Assembly: GCF_024594815.1 (NCBI RefSeq)
Contig: NZ_JANJOU010000002.1
Coordinates: 186,001 to 250,000, forward strand
DNA length: 64,000 nucleotides
Source: Roseomonas populi
GTDB lineage: Bacteria > Pseudomonadota > Alphaproteobacteria > Acetobacterales > Acetobacteraceae
Reading direction: 5' to 3'
Below the pieces are notes generated by a model. That model searched no databases. It was not told where the DNA came from and saw only the letters and a program-made list of their open reading frames with translations. This document shows, in pieces, positions 34,645 through 44,132 of the stretch (position 1 is its first letter; each line of letters starts with the position of its first letter). The translations under genes and the position numbers were made by a program.

Positions 34645-35405
34645 CTCACCTCGGCCGCGCCCCAGGGCAGCGGCGCGCCGCGCAGCACCGCATCGGCCGC
34701 CGGCGTCCAGCCCGCCCCCGCGTGCAGCACCAATCCCGGCCTGAGGACGGCGGGCGCGCGTGGCGCACGGCGCGCCCGCAACAGCACCCGCCCGGCCGCC
34801 TTTCCCGCACGGGGCCAGAGCGGCATGATCTCGGTCCCGCCCAGCCCCGCTCCCCGCAGCGCCGCCAGGCCGTCCTCCAGGCGCTCGGCCGGAAGGATGA
34901 ACGTACCCCGCCCGCCCCGCGCCAGGGACGAGGCGATCAGCGAGCCCCAGACGCCGAGCCCGACTCCGCCCGCATGAGTGGCGCCAGCGCGCAGCGCAGC
35001 GGGCGGCACCGATCCTTCCGGCCAGTATGGCGGGTTGGACACCGCCACATCGCAGCGGGGCAGGCGGGCCCGGAGGGCGGGGTCGGCCACGTCGCCTACC
35101 AGCACCTCGACCCGCGCCGCCCATCCGTTCAGCGCTGCATTCTCCCGCGCCAGGGCGGCGAGCACCGGGTCGCGCTCCACCGCGATGGCGCGCACGCCCG
35201 GAAGGCGGGCGAGGACGCAGAGGAAAACTCCGCCCGGTCCGCAGCCGGCATCCAGGAGCACCCCGCCCGGCGGGAGCTCCACGGAGGCGGCGAGCATGAC
35301 GGCGTCCATCCCGGCTCGCAGCCCTTCCGCCGGCTGCCGCAGCCGGACCTTGCCGCCGAGAAGGGTGTGGACGGGCCCGGCGGCTGGCGGCGTCAGCCCG
35401 GCCAC
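34641..35405 (-). CDS. Class I SAM methyltransferase with NPPY motif (TrmN6-like)
   Basis: A 254-residue methyltransferase. Motif I is LLDAGCGPGGVFLCVLA (about residues 50-66), and the amino-methyltransferase motif IV is VAVSNPPYWPEG (about 120), which indicates N6-adenine or N5-glutamine methylation. The start GGKVRLRQPAEGLRAGMDAV is characteristic of tRNA1(Val) A37 N6-methyltransferase-like proteins (TrmN6/YfiC group, COG4123). The upstream DUF2007 gene overlaps its start by 13 bases, so the two are co-transcribed. Target is inferred from the family. Confidence 0.85.
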   Translation of the reverse strand: MAGLTPPAAGPVHTLLGGKVRLRQPAEGLRAGMDAVMLAASVELPPGGVLLDAGCGPGGVFLCVLARLPGVRAIAVERDPVLAALARENAALNGWAARVEVLVGDVADPALRARLPRCDVAVSNPPYWPEGSVPPAALRAGATHAGGVGLGVWGSLIASSLARGGRGTFILPAERLEDGLAALRGAGLGGTEIMPLWPRAGKAAGRVLLRARRAPRAPAVLRPGLVLHAGAGWTPAADAVLRGAPLPWGAAEVS

Positions 35406-35608
35406 TCGCCCGCCTCGCGCAGCAGCGCCTCTGCCGCCGCGGCCTCATTCTCCGGCACGGCCAACCGCTGGGGGAAGGCACCGATCCGGCCCTCGACCGC
35501 GCTGACGTGACTGTCCAGCAGTAGGGGCCGCAACCCCGCATCCCGCAGCAGGGCTTGCAGGAAGCCCAGTCGCACAGGATCGGCCTCGGCGAGCAGCACG
35601 CGGATCAT
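35393..35608 (-). CDS. DUF2007 domain protein
   Basis: A 71-residue protein starting MIRVLLAEADPVRLGFLQAL and including LLLDSHVSAVEGRIGAFPQR and LAVPENEAAAAEALLREA. This matches the small DUF2007 (putative signal-transducing, PII-fold-like) family. It overlaps the methyltransferase gene downstream, and this pair is common in alphaproteobacteria. Role unknown. It is divergent from the polyprenyl synthase gene, 119 bases away. Confidence 0.8.
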   Translation of the reverse strand: MIRVLLAEADPVRLGFLQALLRDAGLRPLLLDSHVSAVEGRIGAFPQRLAVPENEAAAAEALLREAGEWPG

Positions 35609-35727
35609 GGGGCCGGCATCCTCCGGGCCGGGGGCAGGGCAGGGATCCCCTCTCGTGAGAGGCGCCCGTTGCTGCCCCCACGCCCCGCCGTTATGGTGCC
35701 GCCCGCTATGGACAGGTCAATGCCCGC

Positions 35728-36759
35728 GTGAGCGTTCTTACCGCGCCCGTCACCTCCAGCGTGACCTCTGCGCGCGATCCCGAACAGGCGCTGGAGGCGC
35801 TGACCGACCTCGTCCGGGCGGACCTGGAGGCGTGCAACCGGCTGATCGTGGAGCGGATGCAGAGCCCCGTGGCCCTGATCCCGCAACTCGCCGCGCATCT
35901 CGTGGCGGCCGGGGGCAAGCGCATCCGCCCGCTCCTGACCCTCGCCAGCGCCCGGCTCTGCGGGCACAGCGGGGATCGGCACGTCGCGCTCGCCGCTTGC
36001 GTGGAGTTCATCCACACCGCCACCCTGCTGCACGACGACGTGGTGGACGAGAGCGCGCTGCGCCGCGGCGCGCCGAGCGCCAACGCAGTGTTCGGCAACA
36101 AGCCGAGCGTGCTGGTGGGCGACTTCCTCTTCGCCCGCGCCTTCCAGATCATGGTGGCCGATGGCTCGCTGCGGGTGCTGGACATCCTCGCCACCGCCTC
36201 CGCGACCATCGCGGAGGGGGAGGTCCTCCAGCTCGTCACCCAGAACGACACCTCCACCACGGAGGAGCAGTACCTGCGGGTGATCGAGGGCAAGACCGCC
36301 GCCCTCTTTGCCGCCGCGACCGAGGTGGGCGCCGTGGTGGCGGACCGGCCGCAGGCGGAGGCGGAGGCGCTGCGCGAGTACGGCCACAGCCTCGGCGTGG
36401 CCTTCCAGCTGGTGGACGACGCGCTGGACTACTCCGCAAGCCAGGCCGCGCTCGGCAAGACCGTGGGCGACGACTTCCGCGAGGGGAAGATCACCCTTCC
36501 CGTGCTGCTCGCCTTCAACGCGGCGGCGGAGGAGGAGAAGGTCTTCTGGCGCCGCGTGCTGGAGGAGCGGGAGCAGGCGGAGGGCGACCTGGAGAAGGCG
36601 ATCTCCCTCATGCAGTCCCGTGGCACGCTGGAAGCCACCATCCGCCGCGCCCGGGAGTACGGGGCGCGGGCGCTGAACTCCCTCTCCATCTTCCCCGATG
36701 GCCCGGAGCGCCGGGCGCTCGCGGGAATCGTGGAGTTCTGCATAGCCCGCGCGCGGTAG
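35728..36759 (+). CDS. ispB: Long-chain all-trans polyprenyl diphosphate synthase (ubiquinone side chain)
   Basis: A 343-residue prenyltransferase. The first Asp-rich motif is TLLHDDVVDESALRRG (about residues 98-113) and the second is QLVDDALDYSASQAALGKTVG (Asp-Asp about 230). GGKRIRPLLTLASARL binds the homoallylic substrate. Small residues upstream of the first motif (AACVEFIHTA) allow a long product. The enzyme makes the C40-C50 tail of ubiquinone; Rhodospirillales usually make Q-10, so decaprenyl is plausible, but chain length is not certain. The start is GTG 35728. Confidence 0.92.
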   Translation: MSVLTAPVTSSVTSARDPEQALEALTDLVRADLEACNRLIVERMQSPVALIPQLAAHLVAAGGKRIRPLLTLASARLCGHSGDRHVALAACVEFIHTATLLHDDVVDESALRRGAPSANAVFGNKPSVLVGDFLFARAFQIMVADGSLRVLDILATASATIAEGEVLQLVTQNDTSTTEEQYLRVIEGKTAALFAAATEVGAVVADRPQAEAEALREYGHSLGVAFQLVDDALDYSASQAALGKTVGDDFREGKITLPVLLAFNAAAEEEKVFWRRVLEEREQAEGDLEKAISLMQSRGTLEATIRRAREYGARALNSLSIFPDGPERRALAGIVEFCIARAR

Positions 36760-36768
36760 GGTCGGGGC

Positions 36769-37509
36769 TCAGCCCCGCCCCAGCCAGGGCATCTTCGTGG
36801 CCATGATCGTCAGGAAGGGAATGTTCGCTTCCAGCGGCATGGAGGCCATGTGGGCGACCGTTTTGCCCACCAGCGCCACGTCCATGCGCGGCTCCACCAT
36901 CATGGACCCGTCCGGCTGCAGCACCCCCTTGGTCATCCGCTCCGTCATGGGGGTGGCGGCGTTGCCGATATCGATCTGGCTGGCGGTGATGTCGTGCTTG
37001 CGGCCGTCCAGCGCGATCTGCTTCGTCAGCCCGGTCACCGCGTGCTTGGTGGCCGTGTAGGCGGCCGCCCCGGGGCGTGGCGCGTGGGCGCTGATGGAGC
37101 CGTTGTTGATGATCCGCCCGCCCTTGGGCGACTGGTTCTTCATGATGCGGTAGGCGGCCTGGGCGCAGAAGAAGGTGCCGTCCAGGTTGGCCGCCACCAC
37201 GCCGCGCCAGTTCTCCAGGGACAGCTCGTCGAAGTCCACGGCAGGGGCGCCGCGCCCGGCATTGTTGAACAGCAGGTCCAGCCGACCGAAGCGGGACTTC
37301 ACCTCGGTGAAGGCGGCCTCGACCTGCTCGCGGTCACCCACGTCGCAGGTGATCGCATTGCCGCTCTCCCAGCCCGCCACGGTCTCCTGCAGCGGCTCCA
37401 ACCGCCGGCCGAGCACCGTCACGTGCCACCCATCTGCCAGCAGCGCCTGCGCCGCGGCGCGCCCGATGCCCTGGCCCGCGCCGGTCACGACCGCGTAGCG
37501 ATCGGCCAT
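36769..37509 (-). CDS. Short-chain dehydrogenase/reductase (SDR)
   Basis: A 246-residue classical SDR. The NAD(P) motif is VVTGAGQGIGRAAAQAL (residues about 7-23), followed by NNAGRG (about 88), the catalytic Ser in NNGSISAHAP (about 139) and the YTATK motif (Tyr about 151, Lys 155). The Arg-Arg in VLGRRLEPL after strand 2 suggests NADP(H) preference. It is convergent with ispB (9 bases apart) and preceded by the amidohydrolase gene on the same strand. Substrate unknown. Confidence 0.88.
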   Translation of the reverse strand: MADRYAVVTGAGQGIGRAAAQALLADGWHVTVLGRRLEPLQETVAGWESGNAITCDVGDREQVEAAFTEVKSRFGRLDLLFNNAGRGAPAVDFDELSLENWRGVVAANLDGTFFCAQAAYRIMKNQSPKGGRIINNGSISAHAPRPGAAAYTATKHAVTGLTKQIALDGRKHDITASQIDIGNAATPMTERMTKGVLQPDGSMMVEPRMDVALVGKTVAHMASMPLEANIPFLTIMATKMPWLGRG

Positions 37510-37618
37510 GGTCCCCTCCCTGATTCCGTCGGGGCGGGAGCCTGCGGTCGCTGCCGGGCCCTGGCAAGGCCGTCAGGGTCGGGAAAGTGGCGGCCGGCCC
37601 GGTTGGGCCAGCTTCCCG

Positions 37619-39097
37619 TCACTCGGCCAGAAGGCGGCGCGCGCCGGTGAAACGGCCGGCCAGGGCGCGGCAATGGCAGCTGACATGCGGGGCGATGGCC
37701 TCGCACCAGGCGCGCGTGCCCTGGTTCAGGCCGGCAAGGCGATCGGCCGCCTCCTGGGCGTCGCGCGCCAGCTTCGCCTCGTCCACGCCCAGCACCCGGC
37801 CGTCGCGCAGCCTCCATTCGCCGCCGACCATCACCTCCCGCACCGCCGAGCCGTCCTCGGTGAAGACGAGCTGATTAGCGGCGTCGTTGAAGGGCGCCCA
37901 GTTGATATGGGCGAGGTCGAGAAAGACGAGGTCGGCCAGCCTGCCCGGCGCGACCACCCCCGCATCCAGCCCCAGCAGCCGCGCGGAGCCCTCCGTCGCC
38001 AGCCGCACCGTCTCCGCGGTGCCGAGCCAGTCCTCCTCAGCCGCGCCCTCCCAGAGGCGGGACGCGAAGGCGGCGAGGCGCATCGCCTCGAACATGTTCT
38101 GGTTGTCGGAGGAGCCGGAACCGTCCGTTCCCAGCCCGACCGTCACCCCGGCCCGGAGCGCCGCCCGCGCCGGCGCGATTCCAGAGGCCAGCCGCATGTT
38201 GGAACCGGGATTGTGCGAGAGCCCCGCGCCGCGCCGGGCCAGCAACTCCAGGTCGGCACCGGTCAGCCAGACGCCGTGGGCGACGCTGAACCGCTCGTTC
38301 ACAAGCCCCAGGCTGTCCATGTGCGCCAGCAAGGTGGAGCCGTAGCGGATCTCTCCGCCGCCCGCCTGGTAGCGGGCCTCGGCCACATGGGTCTGCATGG
38401 GCATGCCGTGCTCCGCGGCAAGGTCCCGGCAGCCCATCATGAAGTCGTCCGAGCAGTGGAGGGGGATGGTGGGCGCCACGCCCAGCCGCACCGTCGCGCT
38501 GCGCCAGCCCCGCGCGGCGGCGTGGATGGCGGCCAGGATGTCGTCCGCCCGCGCCATGCTCATGCCAACGGCCCGGGCCTGGTGCTCCTCCGGCAGGGCC
38601 TGGATCAGGCCGGGGGTGGCCTGGAAGAAGGTGAGGTCCGCCACCATCGGCGCCAGCACGGCCCGCAGCCCGACGGCCTCGTAGGCCTCGGCCATGGCCT
38701 GCAACCCGTCCACCGTGGGGCCGGGGAACTCGAAGGGCAGGTCGTAGCCGGCGGTGCAGCCCTTCCGCAGCATCTCCACCGCGGTCAGGGTGGTGGCGAG
38801 CCGCTTGTCCTCCAGCCCGCGATGGCCGCCGATCCAGGGGGCATGGGTCAGAAGCAGGGCCAGGTCCCACTTGTCCCCCATCCCCTTGGACAGGCCACCA
38901 TGCCCGTGGGTATGCCCGTTCACCGTGCCGGGCATGACGAGGCGGCCGGCGGCGTCGTGCCGGGCCGCGTCCTCCACCGCCGTGCCGGGCGGCAGCATGG
39001 CGGCGATCCGGTCCCCCTCAAGAAGTATGTCGGCGAAGGGGGCGGAGAGGGCGTCGGGCGCGAGCACCCGTGCCCCCGTGATCAACAGGCGTTCCAT
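37619..39097 (-). CDS. Amidohydrolase superfamily protein (TRZ/ATZ, cytosine deaminase-like)
   Basis: A 492-residue metal-dependent hydrolase. The metal HxH is in VMPGTVNGHTHGHGGLSKG (about residues 57-75). Further ligands or catalytic residues are His in MQTHVAEARY (about 238), His in FSVAHGVWLT (about 273) and Asp in GLGTDGSGSSDNQNMFEA (about 328). The layout matches S-adenosylhomocysteine/cytosine/guanine deaminase-type enzymes. Met 39097 (MERLLITGARV) is a more usual start than the Met three codons upstream. Product is probably deamination or dechlorination of a heterocycle; the substrate is not known. Confidence 0.87.
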   Translation of the reverse strand: MERLLITGARVLAPDALSAPFADILLEGDRIAAMLPPGTAVEDAARHDAAGRLVMPGTVNGHTHGHGGLSKGMGDKWDLALLLTHAPWIGGHRGLEDKRLATTLTAVEMLRKGCTAGYDLPFEFPGPTVDGLQAMAEAYEAVGLRAVLAPMVADLTFFQATPGLIQALPEEHQARAVGMSMARADDILAAIHAAARGWRSATVRLGVAPTIPLHCSDDFMMGCRDLAAEHGMPMQTHVAEARYQAGGGEIRYGSTLLAHMDSLGLVNERFSVAHGVWLTGADLELLARRGAGLSHNPGSNMRLASGIAPARAALRAGVTVGLGTDGSGSSDNQNMFEAMRLAAFASRLWEGAAEEDWLGTAETVRLATEGSARLLGLDAGVVAPGRLADLVFLDLAHINWAPFNDAANQLVFTEDGSAVREVMVGGEWRLRDGRVLGVDEAKLARDAQEAADRLAGLNQGTRAWCEAIAPHVSCHCRALAGRFTGARRLLAE

Positions 39098-39221
39098 GCG
39101 CCGCACCCTGCAAGCGATGCGCCGCGCTGCCTACCCCATCGGCCCCGATCCATCGGAGAGGGGACAGATTCACGCCTGCGGGCGATGCCGCGCCCCGGCG
39201 ATCTGCCCTATATCCCCGCCC

Positions 39222-40709
39222 ATGACCATCTCCATCGACATGGGGCGCACGACCAATGGCGCCGCGGGCACGCTCGACCTGGAGGAGCTTCTGGCCACCC
39301 GCCTGCTGGTTCAGGGCAATTCCGGCAGCGGCAAGTCCCACCTGCTGCGCCGCCTCATGGAGCAGTCCGCCCCCTGGGTGCAGCAGGCCGTGATCGACCC
39401 GGAAGGCGATTTCACCTCGCTCGCGGAGAAGTTCGGCCACCTTGTCATCGATGCCGCCGCCCACCCGGAGGAGGCCATGGCCGCCGCGGGCGACCGGGTG
39501 CGCCGCCACCGTGTCTCCGTGGTGCTGAACCTGGAGGGGCTGGAGGTGGACAAGCAGCTCCGCCACTCCGCGGCCTTCCTGAACGGGCTGTTCGACGCAG
39601 AGCGCGACCACTGGACGCCGATGCTGGTGGTGGTGGACGAGGCCCAGCTCTTCGCCCCCGCCGCCGGGGGCGACGTGTCGGACGATGCCCGCCGCGCCGC
39701 CCTCTCCGCCATGACGGACCTAATGTGCCGGGGGCGCAAGCGCGGCCTGGCCGGAATCATCGCCACCCAGCGCCTGGCGAAGCTGGCGAAGAACGTGGCG
39801 GCCGAGGCTTCCAATTTCCTCATGGGCCGCACCTTCCTCGACATCGACATGGCCCGGGCTGCCGATCTTCTGGGCATGGAGCGCCGCCAGGCAGAGCAGT
39901 TCCGCGACCTGCAGCGCGGCCACTTCATCGGGCTGGGCCCAGCGATCGCCCGGCGGCCCCTCGCGATCCGCGTCGGCGAGGTGGAGACGGAGAGTCGCGG
40001 TTCCGGGCCATCCCTCACGCCCCTGCCGCAGACCGCGCCGGAGGAGGCGCGGGAGTTGATCCTGGCCGCGCCAGATCCGGTCGCCACTCCGCGCCGGGAA
40101 CGCCGGCCGGCTGCCATGCCGCCACAGGACATCCTGATCCAACTCGCCCAGGCATCCGGCGCGCGGCCGGCCGCGGCGGCCCGCGCGCCGGAGCCGGAGC
40201 CGAGCCCGGAGGAGGCGGCCGAGCGCGAGGCCCGGACCCGCGCCATCCTGCACGAGATGCTGGCCGAGGAGGACGCGGCCTTCCGCCCGATCGGTGTCCT
40301 CTACCAGGACCTGCTGGTGCGCCTGCGCATCCACGCGGTGGGTGGGAAGCCGCCGGAGCTGCCCGCCTTCCGCCGCATGCTCGCCGTGGCCCGCGCCGGG
40401 GTGCCGCCCGAGGCCGCGAACGACCCCGGCTGGCCCGAGGCCGCGGCCCGCGCCGACACCCTGCCGGAGGACACGCAGGGCGTCTTCCTGCTGCTGGCCC
40501 ATGCCGCGCGCCAGGGCCTGCCCTGTCCGTCAGACGCCGCGATCGCGCGCGCCTATGGCAGCCGCTCCGCCGGGCGGGCGCGGCGGCTGCTGACCTGGAT
40601 CGAGGAGCAGGGCCTCATCGTGCAAAAACCCGCCGCTGGCGGGCGGCGGGTCGTCGCACTCGTCGGGCTGGCCTGGGAGACGGCGCCGGGCGATCCGGCC
40701 GCTGCCTGA
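39222..40709 (+). CDS. HerA/FtsK-like ATPase with C-terminal winged-helix region
   Basis: A 495-residue P-loop ATPase. Walker A is LLVQGNSGSGKSHLLRRLME (about residues 27-46) and Walker B MLVVVDEAQLFAPAAG (about 130). GIIATQRLAKLAKNVAAEAS gives the sensor/Q region, and the Arg finger is probably in RGHFIGLGPAIARRP. This is the HerA/VirB4 clade used in DNA or protein translocation. A linker rich in Pro/Ala (about 255-330) leads to a region with ARAYGSRSAGRARRLLTWIE (about 445), which looks like a winged helix. HerA usually pairs with NurA nuclease or a defence partner; none is adjacent. A bidirectional stem-loop follows. Confidence 0.8.
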   Translation: MTISIDMGRTTNGAAGTLDLEELLATRLLVQGNSGSGKSHLLRRLMEQSAPWVQQAVIDPEGDFTSLAEKFGHLVIDAAAHPEEAMAAAGDRVRRHRVSVVLNLEGLEVDKQLRHSAAFLNGLFDAERDHWTPMLVVVDEAQLFAPAAGGDVSDDARRAALSAMTDLMCRGRKRGLAGIIATQRLAKLAKNVAAEASNFLMGRTFLDIDMARAADLLGMERRQAEQFRDLQRGHFIGLGPAIARRPLAIRVGEVETESRGSGPSLTPLPQTAPEEARELILAAPDPVATPRRERRPAAMPPQDILIQLAQASGARPAAAARAPEPEPSPEEAAEREARTRAILHEMLAEEDAAFRPIGVLYQDLLVRLRIHAVGGKPPELPAFRRMLAVARAGVPPEAANDPGWPEAAARADTLPEDTQGVFLLLAHAARQGLPCPSDAAIARAYGSRSAGRARRLLTWIEEQGLIVQKPAAGGRRVVALVGLAWETAPGDPAAA

Positions 40710-40722
40710 GGCGGTGCGGCGC

Positions 40723-40747
40723 GGCGCGGGGGAAGCTCCCTCGCGCC
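40723..40747. terminator. Bidirectional stem-loop between convergent genes
   Basis: GGCGCGGGGGA / TCCCTCGCGCC forms an 11-bp stem with one G-U pair and an AGC loop, in the 48-base gap between the HerA-like gene and the TonB receptor gene. It can serve both strands. Confidence 0.6.
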
Positions 40748-40757
40748 GGCTACGCGC

Positions 40758-42929
40758 TCACCAGCGGTAGGAGACGCTCCCCAGCACGTTCAGCCGGTTG
40801 CCGTAGAAGCAGGCATCGTTCGTCGAGCAGCGGCTGACGTAGCGCGTGTCGCCCAGGTTGCTCGCGTTCACCGCCAGCGTCAGGCCGCGCATGCGGGGGG
40901 AGAGCTTCTCCAGGTCGTAGCGCATGGTGGCGTCGAACAGGGTGGCGGCCGGCACCACAAAGTAGTTGGTATTGGCGCTGGTGGTGTTGCCGAGGTAGCG
41001 CACGCCCGCGCCGAGCGTCAGGCCGGAGAGCGGGCCGGCGGCGTTGACGAAGGTGTACTCGCCATAGAGCCCGGCCGTGTTGCGCGGCACGCCGTTCGGG
41101 CGGTTGCCCAACTCGTCGGGATTGCCAGAGCGAGTGATCTCCGGGTCGAGATAGGTATAGGAGCCCGTGAGGGTGACTCCGTTGCCCAGCTCGGCCACCG
41201 CCTCAAGCTCCAGACCGCGTACGCGCACCTGGCCCACGGCGATCTGGTTGACGACGTTGCCGGGATCCGTGGTCAGCGTGTTGCGCTGGGTCAGCTGGAA
41301 GGCGCTGGCCTGCACGAAGCTTCGCATTCCATTCGGCTGAAACTTGATGCCCGCTTCGTACTGCTCGCCCTCGAGCGGCTCGAAGGTGACGCCTCGCGCA
41401 TCCGTGCCGATCTGCGGCTGGAAGGAGCGGGCGTAGGAGACGTAGGGCGCGATACCGCTCTCGAAGAGGTAGATCGCGCCGACGCGCCAGGTGAACTTGC
41501 CGTCGTACTGGTAGCTGTTGCCCTCGGTCAGGCGGTTCCGCGTGTCCGCATAGGTGAAGTCCTGCCGAATGCCGCCCAGCAGCACCAGCTGCCCCCAGCG
41601 GATCTGGTCCTGCGCGTAGATGCCGTACTGGCTGGTGTTCTGCCGAACGTTGCTGAATTGAGGGATGCTCGGGATCGGCGCGGTGCCGTAGACGGGAGAG
41701 AACAGGTCGAGCCCGGCAAAGCCGGTGGAGCCCTGTCCGTTGCGGTAGGTCACGTAGCTGTAGTCGAACCCGCCGAGGACGGTGTGGGTCAGGGGGCCGG
41801 TGGTGAAGTCGGCGCGCAGCTGGTTGTCCACCTGGAAGGTCGAGACGCCGATGTCGGCCTGGAAGGCGAAGCGGTTCAGCGTCCGCTGATCGGGCTGAAG
41901 GCCGCCGCCGAAGACCTGGTTCCAGGAGATGTCCGTGTGCGAGTAGCGCGCGTTCTGCTGGAAGGAGAGTACGTTGTTGAAGCGGTGGCTGAACTCGTAG
42001 CCGGTGCCGAGCTGCGTGCGCGCGTACTTGTCGAAGTCCTGCTCGCCGGTGAAGCGCTCGCGGCTGATGCGGCCGAAGGGCGTCGGCCGCACCGTGCCGG
42101 TGTAGGGCAGGAACTGGTTACCGGAGGTGCTGTCCTGCTGGTAGTAGCCCAGCACCGTGAGGGAGGTGTTGGCGTCCGGCCGGAAGGTGAGGGCGGGGGC
42201 GACGAAGGCGCGGTCGTCGCGCGTGAAGTCGACGGCCGTCTCGCTCTTACGGCCCAGGGCCGTGAGGCTGTAGGACCAAACGCCGTCCGCCGTCAGCGGC
42301 CCGCTGGTCGTCGCCTGCGCCTGGGCGCGGCCGAAGCTGCCGGCCGTCAGCCGCACCTCGCCCTGGGCCGTGTCCGTCGGGCGGCGGGAGACCATGTTGA
42401 CGAGGCCCCCGGGCGCGATCTGGCCGTAGAGGACCGAGGTGGGGCCGCGCAGGATTTCGTACCGCTCCAGCCCGTAGGTCTCGTACACGTTGCCGGCGAA
42501 TCCCGTATTGTAGCGCAGGCCGTTCAGGAAGATGCCGTTGTCCTGCGCATTGAAGCCGCGGATCTGGAACCAGTCCGTGCGGCTGTCCGTGCCGAAGTTC
42601 TCCACCCGCACGCCCGCGGTGTAGCGCAGCGCCTCGCCGAGCGTCTGCGCCTGGCGCGCGTCGATCTGGTCGCGCGGCACGACGGAGACGGATTGCGGGT
42701 TCTCGATCAATGGCGTGTCGGTCTTCGTGCCGCTGATCTCCTGCCGCGCCACGAAGCCGCGCACGGGATCCAGCGCCCTCTCGGCGCTGCCGGCAACGTC
42801 CACGGTCGGGACGTTCAGCGTGTCGGGGGCGTCCTGGGCCATGGCAGCCGACAGGGCCACGGTTGTCAGGGCAGTGGCGCTCATCAACCCAGCCAGCAGG
42901 CGAGCGGGACGGTTTCGGGCGGGGCGCAT
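40758..42929 (-). CDS. TonB-dependent siderophore receptor
   Basis: A 723-residue outer membrane receptor. The signal peptide ends near ALSAAMAQDAP. The N-terminal ENPQSVSVVPRDQIDARQAQ is the plug start, with DWFQIRGFNAQDNGIFLNGL and YGQIAPGGLVNMVSRRP in the plug domain (to about residue 190). The remainder is the 22-strand barrel, closing with the aromatic terminus NVLGSVSYRW. This architecture fits ferric-hydroxamate/catecholate type receptors (FhuE/FpvA-like) without a signalling extension. No tonB, fur, sigma factor or siderophore gene is nearby. Met 42929 gives a proper signal peptide; a longer start at 42977 is unlikely. Ligand unknown. Confidence 0.92.
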   Translation of the reverse strand: MRPARNRPARLLAGLMSATALTTVALSAAMAQDAPDTLNVPTVDVAGSAERALDPVRGFVARQEISGTKTDTPLIENPQSVSVVPRDQIDARQAQTLGEALRYTAGVRVENFGTDSRTDWFQIRGFNAQDNGIFLNGLRYNTGFAGNVYETYGLERYEILRGPTSVLYGQIAPGGLVNMVSRRPTDTAQGEVRLTAGSFGRAQAQATTSGPLTADGVWSYSLTALGRKSETAVDFTRDDRAFVAPALTFRPDANTSLTVLGYYQQDSTSGNQFLPYTGTVRPTPFGRISRERFTGEQDFDKYARTQLGTGYEFSHRFNNVLSFQQNARYSHTDISWNQVFGGGLQPDQRTLNRFAFQADIGVSTFQVDNQLRADFTTGPLTHTVLGGFDYSYVTYRNGQGSTGFAGLDLFSPVYGTAPIPSIPQFSNVRQNTSQYGIYAQDQIRWGQLVLLGGIRQDFTYADTRNRLTEGNSYQYDGKFTWRVGAIYLFESGIAPYVSYARSFQPQIGTDARGVTFEPLEGEQYEAGIKFQPNGMRSFVQASAFQLTQRNTLTTDPGNVVNQIAVGQVRVRGLELEAVAELGNGVTLTGSYTYLDPEITRSGNPDELGNRPNGVPRNTAGLYGEYTFVNAAGPLSGLTLGAGVRYLGNTTSANTNYFVVPAATLFDATMRYDLEKLSPRMRGLTLAVNASNLGDTRYVSRCSTNDACFYGNRLNVLGSVSYRW

Positions 42930-43115
42930 GGCAGTCTCCGGTGCCGCTGTCGTGATGAGGCAGCGGTAACCTCGCACCTATGTGATCTGAAAACGGTTCG
43001 CAATCGCAGGGTGCGACAGCATGAGCTCATGTTGCCCGGCGTGGCATTTCGGCAACGCTCCCGCGCCTGACGGGCCGGGCTATGCTGTCTCTCAAAGTCC
43101 AGGAGAGAAGAAGCC

Positions 43116-44078
43116 ATGCCACTGTCCAGACGAACGGCCGTAGCCGCTCTGGCCTCCGCCGCCACCTTTCGCAGTGCGGCCGCCCAGAGCAACGCCATCA
43201 CCCTCGTCGTGCCTACCGCCCCGGCCGGCACGACCGACTTCGCCGCGCGGCTCCTCGCCGAGCCGCTCTCGCGTCAGCTCGGCCAGCCCGTGGTGGTGGA
43301 GAACAAGGGCGGCGCCAATGGCGCCCTGGGCACGCAGGATGTCGCCCGGGCGCGGCCGGACGGCACGCGGTTGCTGGTGCAGTACTCCGGCTACCATGTC
43401 GGCTCGCCCGCGCTGGTGCCGAACATCGGCTACGACGTGCGGAAGGACTTCGCCCCCGTCGCGCTGCTGCTGGATGCGCCGCAGGTGGTCTTCCTGCACC
43501 CATCCGTCCCCGCGGCGGGGATGGGGGAGCTGGTCGCCTACGCGAAGGCGCACCCGGGAGAACTGAACTACGCCTCCTCCGGCAACGGTTCGCTCCAGCA
43601 CCTCGGCACGGAATTGCTGAAGCTTCGGACGGGCACGCAGATGACGCATGTTCCCTATCGCGGCACGGGCCCAGCCACGCAGGATCTCGTCGCGGGCCGC
43701 GTACAGATGATGATCACGACGCCGCCACCTCTCATGCCTTTCGTGCGGGAGGGGCGGCTGAAGGCGATCGCCATCACGGCCCCGCAGCGCCACCCGGCGC
43801 TGCCCGACGTGCCCACCCTGGCGGAGCAGGGCCTCCCGGACCTAGAGGTGATCGGCTGGTTCGCCGTCTTCGCGCCCGCCGGGACGCCGGAGGCGACGCT
43901 GCGCCGCCTGACCGAGGCCTGCAACGCCGTGGTCGCCACCCCCGATTTCCGCCGACGCGCGGAGGAGCAGGGCGCGATCATCCGGATCATGCAGCCTGCC
44001 GAGATCCAGACCCGCGTGGTCCGGGAGCTGGACGAGTGGACCCGGGTGGTGCGGGAAGCGAAGATCCAGCCGGACTAG
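43116..44078 (+). CDS. Bug-family periplasmic solute receptor
   Basis: A 320-residue receptor with Tat/Sec-like signal (SRRTAVAALASAATFRSAAAQ). Bug marks are TLVVPTAPAGTTDFAARLLA, VENKGGANGALGTQDVARA, LNYASSGNGSLQHLGTELL and HVPYRGTGPATQDLVAGRV. The C-terminal helix is TRVVRELDEWTRVVREAKI. It has its own ribosome site (CAGGAGAGAAG) and is divergent from the TonB receptor. It faces the end of a TauD-like dioxygenase gene, with another Bug receptor beyond. Ligand is a carboxylic acid by family; no TctAB is present. Confidence 0.9.
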   Translation: MPLSRRTAVAALASAATFRSAAAQSNAITLVVPTAPAGTTDFAARLLAEPLSRQLGQPVVVENKGGANGALGTQDVARARPDGTRLLVQYSGYHVGSPALVPNIGYDVRKDFAPVALLLDAPQVVFLHPSVPAAGMGELVAYAKAHPGELNYASSGNGSLQHLGTELLKLRTGTQMTHVPYRGTGPATQDLVAGRVQMMITTPPPLMPFVREGRLKAIAITAPQRHPALPDVPTLAEQGLPDLEVIGWFAVFAPAGTPEATLRRLTEACNAVVATPDFRRRAEEQGAIIRIMQPAEIQTRVVRELDEWTRVVREAKIQPD

Positions 44079-44132
44079 GCGACAAGGGGCGGACTGGCGC
44101 TTCCGCGCGATGCCGCCCCGCCGAGGCCTGCC

